A stretch of DNA of 64,000 nucleotides from Francisella orientalis FNO12 (GTDB lineage: Bacteria; Pseudomonadota; Gammaproteobacteria; Francisellales; Francisellaceae): the NCBI RefSeq assembly GCF_001042525.2, contig NZ_CP011921.2, positions 1,364,001 through 1,428,000 on the forward strand, given 5' to 3'. Below the pieces are notes generated by a model. It did no database searches and was not told the origin of the DNA. It saw nothing but the letters and a program-made list of their open reading frames with translations. Position numbers and translations under genes: made by a program. Positions within the stretch are counted from its first letter, which is position 1. Each line of letters opens with the position of its first letter. Positions 18,824-28,733 of this stretch are shown one piece after another.

Positions 18824-19957
18824 ATGATCAAAGCTAAACCTCATATAGATACATCTCCTTCTGTTTATGGCAGATTTGCTACATTAGCTGCAGAATATAA
18901 AGCTCTTAATTTCACTCAAGGAGCTCCTGCATTTGATACTCCTGAATGGTTAATTGATAGAGCAATGTTTCATATGCAGCACGCAAAAAATCAGTACTCT
19001 CCAATTCTGGGCACTATTGCATTGCGCGATGCCATCGTCACAAAGACTAAAAAATACTATGACTCAGAAATAAATATTGAAAATGTAGCTATCACTGCAG
19101 GAGCTCAAGAAGGCTTATTTACATTAATATCTGCTTATATAGGACAAGGTGATGAAGTTATCATGTTTGATCCGGTTTTTGATACATATGTTGGAGCTAC
19201 AAAACTTAACCAAGGTAATTGTGTAAGACTAAAACTACTAGCAGATGGTAGAATTGATATCCCAGCTATCGCAAATGCAATCACAGATAGAACAAAACTT
19301 ATTATCCTAAATTCGCCTCATAATCCTATGGGTACTGTGATATCAAAAGATGAATTTAAAGAAATTGCTAAAATAGTTAAAAATAAAAATCTTCTAGTAA
19401 TTTCTGATGAGGTTTATGAGCATATCTACGCAGGAGAGAGTTTTACAAGTGCTATTGAAATACCTGAGCTTAGAGATAAGCTTATTGTTCTTCAATCTTT
19501 AGGAAAAACTTATAATGTTACCGGATGGCGTCAGGGAGTAGTTATAGCTCCAATAGATGTTATTAGAAATATCTTAGCTGTAAAACAGTTTGCAACTTTC
19601 TCAGCGGTACATCCCCTACAACTAGCTTTAGCAGAGGGAATTATTGAACACCCTGAGTATTACATTAATCTCAACAAATTATACAAAAAACAAAATCAAC
19701 TTTTAAGAGATAACTTAAAAGGTACTAGATTCAAAGTTCTTGAATGGCATGGCTCCCCATTTCAGATGCTAGACTACAGTGATATCAGCAACCAATTTGA
19801 TGAAGATTTTGCCTCTAATTTAATCAAAGAACATGGCATTGGCTTAGTTCCAATATCATCATTATTTGAAAAACCACAAAATGGGCTACTGAGACTTTGT
19901 TTTGCTAAAAAAGATGATGAGATAATCAAAGGCGCAAAGATTCTTGCAAAAATTTAG
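18824..19957 (+). CDS. PLP-dependent aminotransferase, YbdL/glutamine-transaminase type
   Basis: A 377-residue class I/II aminotransferase. Landmarks are NFTQGAPAFDTPEWL near the start, NQYSPILGTIALRDAI, ITAGAQEGLFTLISAY, LNSPHNPMG, ISDEVYEHI, the PLP-lysine motif SLGKTYNVTGWRQG and the terminal RLCFAK arginine. The closest known family is E. coli YbdL, a methionine/glutamine-preferring transaminase. An omega-amidase of the YafV type lies just downstream (20.6 kb). Known pathway logic: glutamine-driven transamination of 2-oxo acids (for example KMTB from methionine salvage), pulled forward by hydrolysis of the resulting oxoglutaramate. Confidence 0.85.
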   Translation: MIKAKPHIDTSPSVYGRFATLAAEYKALNFTQGAPAFDTPEWLIDRAMFHMQHAKNQYSPILGTIALRDAIVTKTKKYYDSEINIENVAITAGAQEGLFTLISAYIGQGDEVIMFDPVFDTYVGATKLNQGNCVRLKLLADGRIDIPAIANAITDRTKLIILNSPHNPMGTVISKDEFKEIAKIVKNKNLLVISDEVYEHIYAGESFTSAIEIPELRDKLIVLQSLGKTYNVTGWRQGVVIAPIDVIRNILAVKQFATFSAVHPLQLALAEGIIEHPEYYINLNKLYKKQNQLLRDNLKGTRFKVLEWHGSPFQMLDYSDISNQFDEDFASNLIKEHGIGLVPISSLFEKPQNGLLRLCFAKKDDEIIKGAKILAKI

Positions 19958-19972
19958 AATAAAATTTAGCTA

Positions 19973-20394
19973 TTAACCGTATTTAATGTTACCTTCAATA
20001 ATCTGAACTTCAGCAGATGATCTAATAGAGTTTCCATCTTTTCCATACTTGATAGCTACTTTTGTAAGCTTGTCTGATAATTTAACGATCTCTACACGAA
20101 TAATATCTTTAGGGTCATTATCATTAACACCCTCTAAGATCGCCTTACCATTAGCATTACTTGTTTATCTTAAGATCGTATGGAGTACCATTTGTAGTGT
20201 ACGTTTCACCCGTTTTATTGACTCTAATGCTGCACCATAAACCTTATCAAAAAAGTATATGGCATTTATATTATGTAATAAGCCTCTACATACTTTATAC
20301 CATTATTACTCTCAATACTTGAGCATCCAGCAATCAAAGCCAATATAACGACAGATAATATTGCATAAATTTTTAATTTTATAGTCTTCTTAAT
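19973..20394 (-). pseudogene. Small lipoprotein (DUF3568-like), broken
   Basis: On the minus strand a basic N-terminus KKTIKLKIYAILSVVIL leads to a lipobox LIAGCSS, then SNNGIKYVEA, then after frame shifts near 20275 and 20170 FFDKVYGAALESIK and NANGKAILEGVNDNDPKDI, and finally IRSSAEVQIIEGNIKYG before TAA. The expected start codon reads ATT (20394-20392) with AGGAA just upstream, so the ATG has probably been lost too. The pattern fits the small Francisella lipoproteins of about 130 residues. The family name is tentative; the breakage is clear. Confidence 0.65.
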
Positions 20395-20557
20395 TTCCTT
20401 ATTATAAGTGTTAACACAAATTATGATTATTATGTTATTGAGTTATTTGTTTGTCAACAAATTATACTTCATTATATATATCACTTTGTCCTTAACGATT
20501 TAGTAAAATATTGCTAAACTCTCAAAAGAGACCTAAACACCAAAATAAGGATAGTAT

Positions 20558-21328
20558 ATGTCAAAATTAAAAGTCAGTGTAATTCAATCAGATATTGTTT
20601 GGGATGATAAGCAAACAAACTATAAAGTCATTGAAAATAAAATCGCTAATATTGATGAACAAACAGATCTGGTGGTGCTATGTGAAATGTTCAATACTGG
20701 TTTTATAATGAACCCTGCTAATGAAGCTAGCTCTGAAGAAGATATTATCAACTGGATGTACAATCAAGCAAAAGATAAAAATTATGCTATCGTAGGTAGT
20801 GCTGCAACTTTTACAGAAAATAAAATTGCCAATAGGCTTTATTTTGTAACTCCTGACAAGCAAGTTTATACTTATGATAAAAATCATCTATTTATACATG
20901 CTGGAGAGGATAAAAAGTATACTAATGGAAATAAACGTCAAATCATTAAATATAAAGGGTTTAATATACTTTTGACTATATGCTTTGACCTAAGATTCCC
21001 CGTATTCAATTGTAATAATAATGAATATGATGTACTACTAAATGTTGCTTGTTGGCCAGAGTCTCGCCGTGAACATTGGAAATCATTACTAAAAGCAAGA
21101 GCGATAGAGAATCAAGCTTATGTTATTGCATGTAATAGAGTTGGAAATGATCCTAACTTTAGCTATTCTGGAGATAGCATGATCATTGATTATAATGGAG
21201 ATGTTTTAGCTCATGAGGAATATAAAGAAACTGTCCTAACAGCAACTTTAGATAACAACAAACAACAAGAACATCGTAATAAGTTTAATTTTCTTACATC
21301 ACAAGATAATTTTACTCTTCACCTCTAA
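20558..21328 (+). CDS. Omega-amidase / carbon-nitrogen hydrolase, YafV-like
   Basis: A 256-residue nitrilase-superfamily protein with the Glu-Lys-Cys triad visible: Glu in VVLCEMFNTGF (about residue 43), Lys in TYDKNHLF (about 110) and Cys in LLTICFDLRFP (about 144). The wording around each matches YafV/NIT2 omega-amidases, which hydrolyse 2-oxoglutaramate and 2-oxosuccinamate to 2-oxo acids and ammonia. It sits downstream of a YbdL-like transaminase, separated by a dead lipoprotein on the other strand. The upstream region (20445-20478) has an inverted repeat ATTTGTT...AACAAAT overlapping a possible TTGTCA/TATATA promoter. The end overlaps nusB by 17 bases, convergently. Confidence 0.85.
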   Translation: MSKLKVSVIQSDIVWDDKQTNYKVIENKIANIDEQTDLVVLCEMFNTGFIMNPANEASSEEDIINWMYNQAKDKNYAIVGSAATFTENKIANRLYFVTPDKQVYTYDKNHLFIHAGEDKKYTNGNKRQIIKYKGFNILLTICFDLRFPVFNCNNNEYDVLLNVACWPESRREHWKSLLKARAIENQAYVIACNRVGNDPNFSYSGDSMIIDYNGDVLAHEEYKETVLTATLDNNKQQEHRNKFNFLTSQDNFTLHL

Positions 21329-21737
21329 TCGACTTAGCTAGATTTTGAAGAACAGCATTAACAAATTTATACCCTTCTTCTGTCCCCATACTGTAACAAA
21401 TTTCGACATACTCTTTTATAATAATCTGATATGGGTTCTCTAGACATTCTATAAGTTCTGCTATAGCTACCTGCAATACAGCATAATCCACATAATTTAT
21501 AGACTCAATACCATTTTTTGAATTATCTTGTATATAGTTGTTTATAGTATCTTGATTCTCTCTGACTGCATCCATTAATCTATAAAAAAGATCCCAGTCA
21601 GTATAATGTCTCTCTGAATTATCTGCATAATATTGAGTTTTTAGTTCAGAAAATGTGTGGTCAGCAACTTTTTTTTGATACAAAGCTTGCACAGTATATA
21701 AACGAGCATTATTTCTAGCTCTAGCAGTAGTTTTCAT
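21312..21737 (-). CDS. nusB: Transcription antitermination factor NusB
   Basis: A 141-residue all-helical NusB. It starts with the basic TTARARNNARLYTVQALYQ helix that contacts boxA RNA, continues with LMDAVRENQDTINNYI and VDYAVLQVAIAELIE, and ends with the conserved EYVEICYSMGTEEGYKFVNAVLQNLA helix pair. With NusE (S10) it binds boxA in rRNA leaders and prevents Rho termination. In many bacteria nusB follows ribE/ribH; here it stands alone and convergent with the omega-amidase. Confidence 0.92.
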   Translation of the reverse strand: MKTTARARNNARLYTVQALYQKKVADHTFSELKTQYYADNSERHYTDWDLFYRLMDAVRENQDTINNYIQDNSKNGIESINYVDYAVLQVAIAELIECLENPYQIIIKEYVEICYSMGTEEGYKFVNAVLQNLAKSIRGEE

Positions 21738-21922
21738 AATTGTTGTATAGATAATATTTTTAGCAAATTTTATGATTTTGATTATACATTATTAACAATG
21801 ATATATATAGATCTCATAAGCTATTAATACTTTAAAAATCATGCAGTTTTAGATACCATTATTATCATATCTGTAATAAAATATCCTCGATAAATTACTC
21901 CTCATAAACCATAGAGACTATT

Positions 21923-22326
21923 ATGAAATTTAAAATTTATATGTCTGATAGGAACAGTATTTATCCTTAACTCTTGTGTAAGTAATACTAACCCACAAGA
22001 TGTTAGATTTGTAAAAACTCCTTACACTTCTGGTAATGTTTCTTTAACACTTAAAAAAGGTGTAACAACCAAAGATGAGGTTATAAATGCATTTGGCTCT
22101 CCTAATATAGTTACTCAAAATGCAAGCGGAGAATCTGTATGGACATATCAAACAAATGCAACTGTTGAGAATAATGCTTCTAGAGATGGGTTTACTAACA
22201 CTACTGATAACAGGTGAAAATACTCAAGAATCCGGATTCATGCAATCACAAAAAACTATGACTATAATTATCACATTCAAAGGTAATATTGTCTCTAACT
22301 ATAAATCATTATCAACTAACTTCTAG
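21923..22326 (+). pseudogene. SmpA/OmlA (BamE-like) domain lipoprotein, broken by two frameshifts
   Basis: The start MKFKIYM is followed by a frame change near 21943, after which LIGTVFILNSCVSNTNP forms a lipobox. The BamE-like core then reads SLTLKKGVTTKDEVINAFGSPNIV and SVWTYQT, the typical K-G-x-T-x-x-x-V-x-x-x-F-G-S-P motif. A second shift near 22215 leads to SGFMQSQKTMTIIITF before the stop. The protein was about 130 residues. It is followed 17 bases later by another lipoprotein gene, so the two were probably co-transcribed. Confidence 0.8.
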
Positions 22327-22343
22327 ATGAGGCTTTTTATAAT

Positions 22344-22856
22344 ATGCGTAAGAAATTCAGTCTTTTAGTTTACTTAGTTATTTTAGCTTTATCTGGATGT
22401 ATATCATCAGGACCACAACAACCAAATTTAACACCTCTGCAAATTCAACTTATGCAAACAAAAGTTTTTAATGTTGATTTACGAACAGCTTTTGATGCTA
22501 CAGTTACTGTTATGCAAAACCTTGGTTATATCATTCAGGATGCTAACTTTAATACAGGTATTATTACAGCTAAAAGCACTGAGAATGCCAATGGTTGGGG
22601 ACAATCTGAATATACTGAAGCTACAGCATTTATACAACCTTATAGACAATCAACTAAAGACTCTAGTATACGAATTAACTTTGTAGTCTATCAATCAACT
22701 CCTGATCCTAATCAAGGAGCTGCTCCAATAAATACATCTTATGCAATCCTTAATCCTCAGGCCTACGAAAATGCTTTTGCAAAAATTCAACAGCAAATTT
22801 TTGTACAAACAGGTATTTCTCCAGTATTAACTCAACCAGTTCAACAAATTTCTTAA
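22344..22856 (+). CDS. Lipoprotein of unknown function
   Basis: A 170-residue protein with a lipoprotein signal: a basic MRKKF start, a hydrophobic stretch and the lipobox ALSGC (Cys at about residue 19). The mature part begins with a P/Q-rich linker, then VDLRTAFDATVTVMQNLGYIIQDANFNTGIITAKS, which resembles the alpha/beta unit found in several bacterial lipoproteins that sense or support the outer membrane. The exported tail is Q-rich. It is located directly after the broken SmpA-like lipoprotein. Function unknown. Confidence 0.75.
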   Translation: MRKKFSLLVYLVILALSGCISSGPQQPNLTPLQIQLMQTKVFNVDLRTAFDATVTVMQNLGYIIQDANFNTGIITAKSTENANGWGQSEYTEATAFIQPYRQSTKDSSIRINFVVYQSTPDPNQGAAPINTSYAILNPQAYENAFAKIQQQIFVQTGISPVLTQPVQQIS

Positions 22857-23031
22857 ATATTCTCTATTAAAACTCAAAACATCATACTGAATTTATTACT
22901 GTAACCATTTATTTTATTAGAATACCAAGAATTAATTTAGGATGAGAGAGTGTATTACTTTTCTTTTTAGACTATATTTTTCTTAAATAATTTAGTTTAA
23001 TACTTCTCAAACTATCATAGATGAATAAATT

Positions 23032-23478
23032 ATGAGTAAATGGTGGCAAGAAGTTGATTTAAAAGATATGAGTAAAGAGCAATGGGAATCTATTTGCGAT
23101 AGATGTGGTCTTTGCTGTTTAAATAAGCTTCAAGATGATGAAACTGATGAAGTATACTATACGAAAGTTAGTTGTAAGCTTTTAGATGTTGGAAAGAGCC
23201 AATGCAGTATGTACGAAAAAAGAAAGCAGATTGTACCTGACTGCATAAACCTAACATATAAACAACTTAAAAATCATGCCTACAAATGGCTACCTAATAG
23301 TTGTAGCTATAAGCTTTTACTACAAAATAAAGACCTTCCTGACTATCATCATTTAAACACTGGCTCTACAGATGAGATGCAAAAACAGAAGAAATCTGCT
23401 AAGCATTTTGCTATTTCTGAATATGAGTTAGATGTTGATGAATATTTAGAAGACTTTATCATAAAAATAGATAACTGA
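23032..23478 (+). CDS. YcgN-family cysteine-cluster protein (UPF0260)
   Basis: A 148-residue protein of the YcgN family, identified by the early cysteine cluster ICDRCGLCCLNKLQD, the YTKVSCKLLD and QCSMYEKRKQIVPDC blocks that complete an eight-cysteine pattern, and WLPNSCSYKLL. The cysteines probably bind zinc or an Fe-S cluster; the role is unknown. It lies 50 bases before the oxygenase gene on the same strand. Confidence 0.85.
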   Translation: MSKWWQEVDLKDMSKEQWESICDRCGLCCLNKLQDDETDEVYYTKVSCKLLDVGKSQCSMYEKRKQIVPDCINLTYKQLKNHAYKWLPNSCSYKLLLQNKDLPDYHHLNTGSTDEMQKQKKSAKHFAISEYELDVDEYLEDFIIKIDN

Positions 23479-23528
23479 TTTTTAGTTTCTGATATATAAT
23501 TCCTTACTCTTTACTAATTGGACATTGT

Positions 23529-24137
23529 ATGTCTGATTTATTCGAAATTAATCCTTTTTATGAAAAAATAATTAGTGATTACCTTAGCAATGGTTTCTGT
23601 ATTATTGATAGTTGGCTGACTAATGAAGAAACTACTCAACTACGCAAAGAACTTAATCATTTTTATGATGCTGATTGCTTTAAAAAATCAGAAATAGGTA
23701 ATTGCTTAAATGAAAACTTAGAAAGATCTATACGTAATGACTTTATTTTTTGGCTAGATGAAACAAAACATATCTCAGTCTTTTTTAAAAAGATAAATAG
23801 TTTTATTGAATATCTTAATAAAACATGTTTTGCTGGAATCGTAACAAAGGAATTTCACTACGCAGTTTATCCTCAAGGCTCATTCTATAAAAAACATATC
23901 GATACCTTTCAGAATGATGATCGCAGAACGATATCTATAGTTTGCTATCTTAATGAGATTTGGAATGAATCTTTTGGCGGAGAGTTAAAACTATATTTTA
24001 ACAATCAAACATTACAAATATTCCCAACTAATGGGAAAATAATTCTCTTTGATAGCAAAACTATTGAACACGAAGTATTATCTGTACTCACAGAAAACAA
24101 AAGACTCAGTATTACAGGTTGGCTAAAAACTAACTAG
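23529..24137 (+). CDS. 2-oxoglutarate/Fe(II)-dependent oxygenase, prolyl-hydroxylase-like
   Basis: A 202-residue protein. The iron ligands H123-x-D125 (KKHIDTF) and H181 (IEHEVL) and the 2-oxoglutarate-binding Arg192 (RLSITGW) are all present in the right order, with the double-stranded beta-helix strands ISIVCYLNEIW and GGELKLYF between them. This is the SM-20/PHD-like group of prolyl hydroxylases; some bacterial members hydroxylate EF-Tu or ribosomal proteins. The substrate here is not shown. It may be co-transcribed with the YcgN-like gene. Confidence 0.85.
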   Translation: MSDLFEINPFYEKIISDYLSNGFCIIDSWLTNEETTQLRKELNHFYDADCFKKSEIGNCLNENLERSIRNDFIFWLDETKHISVFFKKINSFIEYLNKTCFAGIVTKEFHYAVYPQGSFYKKHIDTFQNDDRRTISIVCYLNEIWNESFGGELKLYFNNQTLQIFPTNGKIILFDSKTIEHEVLSVLTENKRLSITGWLKTN

Positions 24138-24242
24138 TTTTCTTGATAATAACAATATCTTAAAATCGCGTTTTGATTTATATTTTTAAATATTCGAGTG
24201 GTCAGATATAATGTAATAAATTTAAGAGCATTTAATGTAATA

Positions 24243-25562
24243 ATGAATAAGTCACTGAAACAACAAATATTTATAAGTTTTATTATTTTTCTGTACTTTT
24301 TATTTATAAACTGTTGTCAACCATTAGCAATGGATGACTTTTGGAGAGCTTTAAACGATACTTTAGTAAATGGCTCTTTTTTTCATTTTCTGATACAAGA
24401 TTATACAGGCTGGACAGGTAGAATGTCAGCACAAGCTTTAGTATATGCTCTATTTTCAAAAAAATACTTAACTTTATCTTTGCTAACCATAAATATTATA
24501 AACTCAATATCTATGAGCTTATTTGCAATATTTATCTTCAAAATTGTGACTAGGAACAAGTATAGCTTAGCATCAAAAGATTTTATTATATATTCATTCT
24601 TTTTTGCTTTAATGTTCACTTGGACAGGATTTATAGGTCAAGTAATATGGAAAACTGCTGCTATACAATATCTTTGGGGATATGTCATTCTCACAACTCT
24701 CTACTATTATCTAATAATTCAGAATAAGAAATTCTGTTTAATGAGTTTAATTGTTGGTCTTTTCATAGGCTTATACAATGAACAGTTTGTCGGAGTATTG
24801 TTAGTATTTTGTTTAGCCTATTTTATTGAGAGAAAAATAAATAACAAAATAATAAACAAAGGAATTCTATTTTTCTTGACGGGTCTTTGGATTGGTGGAG
24901 TTATTTTAATAGCTGCTCCAGGAAACTACGTTAGATTAGATCAAATGTCAAGTGATCAAAATATTTCTATTTTTAGTCAACTTCTTTATTTTATTCATAT
25001 ATTTAGATATAACTTATGGCCTCATACGATGATTATTGTATGGTTATTTATCTTATACTTTATTTTAGCCATAACTAATAAAAAGAACTCGAAAATTAGC
25101 GTATTGATATACTCACTAACATTAATCATATCAATTTTTATAATGGCTCCTCTTGCGACTAGTTACGGCTTACAGATTAGATTAATGTTAATATATTACA
25201 TAATCTTTTTTATTGCTGTGATGCAACCGTTTTATAATAATCAGAGTACAGTGGTTACAACTATCTATAAAGCCTTCAAAAAAATTTATATCGTTTTTCT
25301 GATAGGTTTATTAATTATCATGGGAATTATGGGAGATTCATATTACTCACTTTATAAGTTCAATCAACATAGACAAGAGATTATTGCTGAATCACACAGT
25401 AGAAAAATAGAGAATATTACTATACCGATATTCGAACTTCATGGAGAAACGGAACCTTATGGTATAACTTTTGAGGCGATAACATGTGATAGTAGTAATG
25501 TTAATAACAAAGCTTTCGCAGCGTTTTATGGCTTTAAGACAGTCAAAGCTGAAGATTGTTAA
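24243..25562 (+). CDS. Polytopic membrane protein, DUF6056-like, possible GT-C glycosyltransferase (paralogue 2)
   Basis: The start at ATG 24243 gives 439 residues, matching paralogue 1 (438); a GTG at 24198 would add 15 unconvincing residues. It shares the ordered landmarks of the 15.3-16.6 kb protein: NCCQPLAMDDFWRAL, WTGRMSAQALVYALFSKKYL, KTAAIQYLWG, GLYNEQFVGV and [10 protein letters not shown]. The Asp-Asp after the first helix is the candidate GT-C active site. The C-terminal tail ends in a soluble segment of about 50 residues. It overlaps the dead TauE gene by four bases, convergently. Predicted role: transfer of a polyprenyl-linked sugar to an envelope glycan. Confidence 0.65.
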   Translation: MNKSLKQQIFISFIIFLYFLFINCCQPLAMDDFWRALNDTLVNGSFFHFLIQDYTGWTGRMSAQALVYALFSKKYLTLSLLTINIINSISMSLFAIFIFKIVTRNKYSLASKDFIIYSFFFALMFTWTGFIGQVIWKTAAIQYLWGYVILTTLYYYLIIQNKKFCLMSLIVGLFIGLYNEQFVGVLLVFCLAYFIERKINNKIINKGILFFLTGLWIGGVILIAAPGNYVRLDQMSSDQNISIFSQLLYFIHIFRYNLWPHTMIIVWLFILYFILAITNKKNSKISVLIYSLTLIISIFIMAPLATSYGLQIRLMLIYYIIFFIAVMQPFYNNQSTVVTTIYKAFKKIYIVFLIGLLIIMGIMGDSYYSLYKFNQHRQEIIAESHSRKIENITIPIFELHGETEPYGITFEAITCDSSNVNNKAFAAFYGFKTVKAEDC

Positions 25563-26326
25563 TTAATAAAATAAATCACTGCTCCAAGCACAACCAACAT
25601 AATAGCGAATGATGTTTGTAAGATTTTATCATCAAGTCTTTTTTTAAGTTTAGTAGCTATTAACATCGCAATTACACTACCAATTATAAACATACCAGCC
25701 ACATACCAACTCATATGCTCTTCTTCATAATGCGATATAAACCCAGATATTGATACAGCAGATATTACCAATAAAGAAGTATTTATAGCTCTTTAAATTG
25801 GCATAGCTGTTATAAACACCAAAGCAGGAATTATTAAAAATCCACCACCAACCCCAAAGAATCCAGTCAAAGTACCAACAATTGCACTACTTACTAATAA
25901 TGCAATAATACATTTCGGAGCGATACCCTCACATATTGATTTCTCAGCACCCGACATCACTTTAGCTTTTATCAGGCTCCAAATACCTATTGTAATCATG
26001 AGTATAGAGAAGCTAATCATTAGCACTTTGTCTGATAAGCCTTGAGATACATAACTACCAATTGGAGCAAAAATAACTCCTGTAGTAATCATTATCGCTG
26101 CAGCTAAATAATTAATATCATGCTACTTATAGTTAACTACAAGACCAAAAATAGCTGTAAATCCTACTACAAGAAGAGAAATAGGAACTACGGTATGAAA
26201 GTCTAAACCTACACCATAAGTAAGTAATGGAACTGCTAATATAGATCCTCCACCACCAGTTAAGCCTAAAGCAATTCCGCAAATAAATCCAAATATAGTC
26301 AAAAACATATTACTCTTCTTTACCAC
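25559..26326 (-). pseudogene. TauE/SafE sulfite/sulfur exporter, two nonsense mutations
   Basis: A single continuous frame of 255 codons with two stops. TAG at 26125-26123 lies between VVNYK and HDINYLAAA, and TAA at 25795-25793 lies between ITAMPI and RAINTSLLVISA, where the family normally has MP-(K/R)-x-A-x-G/N-TS. No frameshift is needed to align the rest. The GLTGGGGSILAVPLL motif near the N-terminus and GFFGVGGGFLIIPAL in the second repeat identify the TSUP family. It overlaps the metallo-hydrolase pseudogene upstream by 17 bases. In BigR operons this exporter removes sulfite made by the dioxygenase. Confidence 0.9.
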
Positions 26327-26978
26327 ATTTTAGGTTAGCTGGAACTGCGATATCTATATAATTTGGTGGAGGTAATTTTAAATCATCCATTATCTTAGCA
26401 TACTCTTCCGGCGAGTTTACTTGTAGTCTTGGATTATTTCTCTTTTCTTCGGCAACACTACTACTAGTAACACCGTTATAATCATGACCAGGATATATAA
26501 TTGTGCTACCTGGTAAAGTCATAGGTTTAGTCATAATACTCTCATATGCAGCATAAGAATCACCATTTTGAAAATCAGTTCTACCAGCCCTCTAATCAGC
26601 AAAGTGTCTCCAGTGAAAAGCATATTCTCTGTTATAAAACAGTAAGAGTCATCTGTATGACCAGGTGCATATATTGCTTTAATCTTATAATTACCAAATG
26701 TTAATATATCTCCATCAAATACTCTTTTAGTTGGGCATTGCGCTTTCGTTTCTCCACCTAGTACTATATTCACAGCCGGTTTCTTTTCTTAAAATACCTC
26801 GGCTGTCACATGATCTGCATGAACATGCGTATCCACATTTAAGATCAAGTTCTTTCAATAGTTTTAAATACTGCTGAACATTAAATCTAACAGGATCTAT
26901 TATTATAGTTTCCCTAGTTTACTCACAAACTAAAATATAAGTATAAGTATCTCTATCAATTAGTTGTCTAAAAATCAT
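26310..26978 (-). pseudogene. Persulfide dioxygenase-like metallo-beta-lactamase protein (ETHE1/Blh type), broken
   Basis: It starts at ATG 26978 (MIFRQLIDRDTYTYILVCE) and meets an in-frame TAA after about 19 codons. The metal motif THVHADHVTAE is still encoded near 26840-26810, but another stop follows. The frame then gives GGETKAQCPTKRVFDGDIL and LFTGDTLLIRG, and a last shift near 26590 leads to the C-terminal PGSTIIYPGHDYNG to the stop at 26310. The order of H-x-H-x-D-H, GDTLL and PGHDY is that of ETHE1-type persulfide dioxygenases (glutathione persulfide to sulfite). Several lesions rule out function. Confidence 0.85.
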
Positions 26979-27010
26979 AGTTCCCCCTAGATATATTTAT
27001 CTGTTCTAGT

Positions 27011-28701
27011 TTAAGTTATTGAAATACGGCGCTCGCCCGTAATGCGCTCAATAGTGCTATAATAGTTAGAAATCATAGCATAACTACCGGCAATATTATA
27101 AACATCATAACCATGATGTTGTAACATTAGAGTCACATTATATGATCTTTGACCTGATTGACAATGTACATATACCGGCTTAGCTTTATCAAGCTCTGAT
27201 AATCTATTTCTAATCTCAGACATTAGTATACTTTTAGCACCTACTAACATGCCCTTAGATGTTTCACCAAATTCTCTAACATCAATAATTTGAGCATTCT
27301 CGGCTAAAAGCTTTTCAACATCAGTAAATAAAACTTGTTTAAAATCTCCATTTAAAAGATTATTAGCAACATAGCCAGTATGGTTAACTACATCTTTACC
27401 TGTTGAATATGGAGGAGCATAACATAATTCAAGATCTTGAAGATCTTCTACTGTCATACCCGCTTTGATAGCTGTTGCAAACACATCTGCCTCTTATCAA
27501 CGATACCTTTACCAATTGTCTGAGCACCTAGAAGTTTACCTGTGTTACTCTCAAACAATATTTTTGTAAATACATTTTGAGCATTAGGCATAATACTTAC
27601 TCTATCAAATGGCGCTGTATATGCTACCTGATAATCGTTATCTAAATTATGAAACTTAATCCAAGCTTCGTTTAAGCCCGTTGCTGCACCAGTATAATCA
27701 AATATCTGGATGATTGATGAAGCAATATAGCCTTTGTTTATAATTTTTCTACCATTTATATGATCTGCGATTAAGCGACCTTGCTTATTAGCTGGTCCTG
27801 CTAACGGCAAATTAAAATCTTGACCAGTAAAGAGGATTTTTAACAAATATAGCATCACCTACTGCATAAATATCTTTATCTGATGTTTGATAATTCTCAT
27901 TAACAACAATATGGTCACTTTTAGCTAGTTCAATGCCTACATTTTTTAGAAATGCAGTATCTAGTGACACACCAATAGCTAAAACCACTAAATCTGACTT
28001 AACTTCTTTACCTGATTCAAGCAGAACCTTATCAGATTCAAAACCAACTACTTTCTCAGATAGCATCAAGTTTATATCATGGTCTAATAACTCTTTTTCT
28101 AGATACTTAACCATTTCATAATCAAATGGACGCATAATTTGGTTAGCCATCTCAACTATAGTTACATTAAAGCCTCTTTCTTTAAGATTATCTACAACCT
28201 CAATACCAATGAAGCCTGCTCCTATAACTGTCACGTCTTTGACAGGTTTTCACTATCGAAAACAGCTTTATGGATTTTTTTGACATCGACAACATTTCTT
28301 AATATGAAATGATTGATTGTCCCAAGACCTTCAAAAGGGGGAACTATCGGCTTAGCACCTACAGCTAACACTAGCTTATCATAGCTTTCAGTATACTCTT
28401 CTCGAGTTATGTGGTTTATAACAGTTACAGTTTTATTTGATTTATCAACACTGATAACTTCTGAGTTTGTACGAGCCTCAATATTATATCTTATGTCGAA
28501 CTTCTCTGGAGTCATTAATATCAGTTTTTCAGCCGGCTCGATATGCTCGCCTAAATGATAAGGTAAACCACAGTTAGAAAATGATGCGTGTAGGCCTTTT
28601 TCAAACATTATTATTTCTGCTTTATCATCAAGTCTTCTCAGTCTTACAGCTGCTGATGCTCCTGCAGCAACACCACCAACTATGAGATATTTTTTAGCCA
28701 T
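27011..28701 (-). pseudogene. CoA-disulfide reductase with C-terminal rhodanese domain (CoADR-RHD type), broken
   Basis: Four pieces in alternating frames cover a protein of about 560 residues, separated by three frameshifts near 28235, 27850 and 27480. Piece 1 has the FAD motif GGVAAGASAAVRLRR and the single active-site Cys44 in SFSNCGLPY, typical of CoA-disulfide reductases. Piece 2 has the NAD-binding GAGFIGIEV and the second FAD motif IYAVGDA. Piece 3 is the dimerisation domain. Piece 4 ends in a rhodanese domain with the active loop HCQSGQRSY. CoADR-RHD enzymes reduce CoA persulfides and polysulfides. The gene lies in the decayed persulfide operon. Confidence 0.92.
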
Positions 28702-28733
28702 TATAAGCTCTTCTAGAAATATTATATAAAGTG

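Noticed and set aside
20049-20240. 63-codon plus-strand ORF in the gap before the omega-amidase
   Set aside because: It has no ribosome-binding site and is the antisense shadow of the broken minus-strand lipoprotein, whose lipobox and C-terminal motif explain the sequence better.
25793-26125. In-frame TAG and TAA in the TauE gene as recoding (pyrrolysine or readthrough)
   Set aside because: Two different stop codons occur at positions where relatives have ordinary residues, and the neighbouring genes of the same operon are frameshifted, so decay is the simpler explanation.
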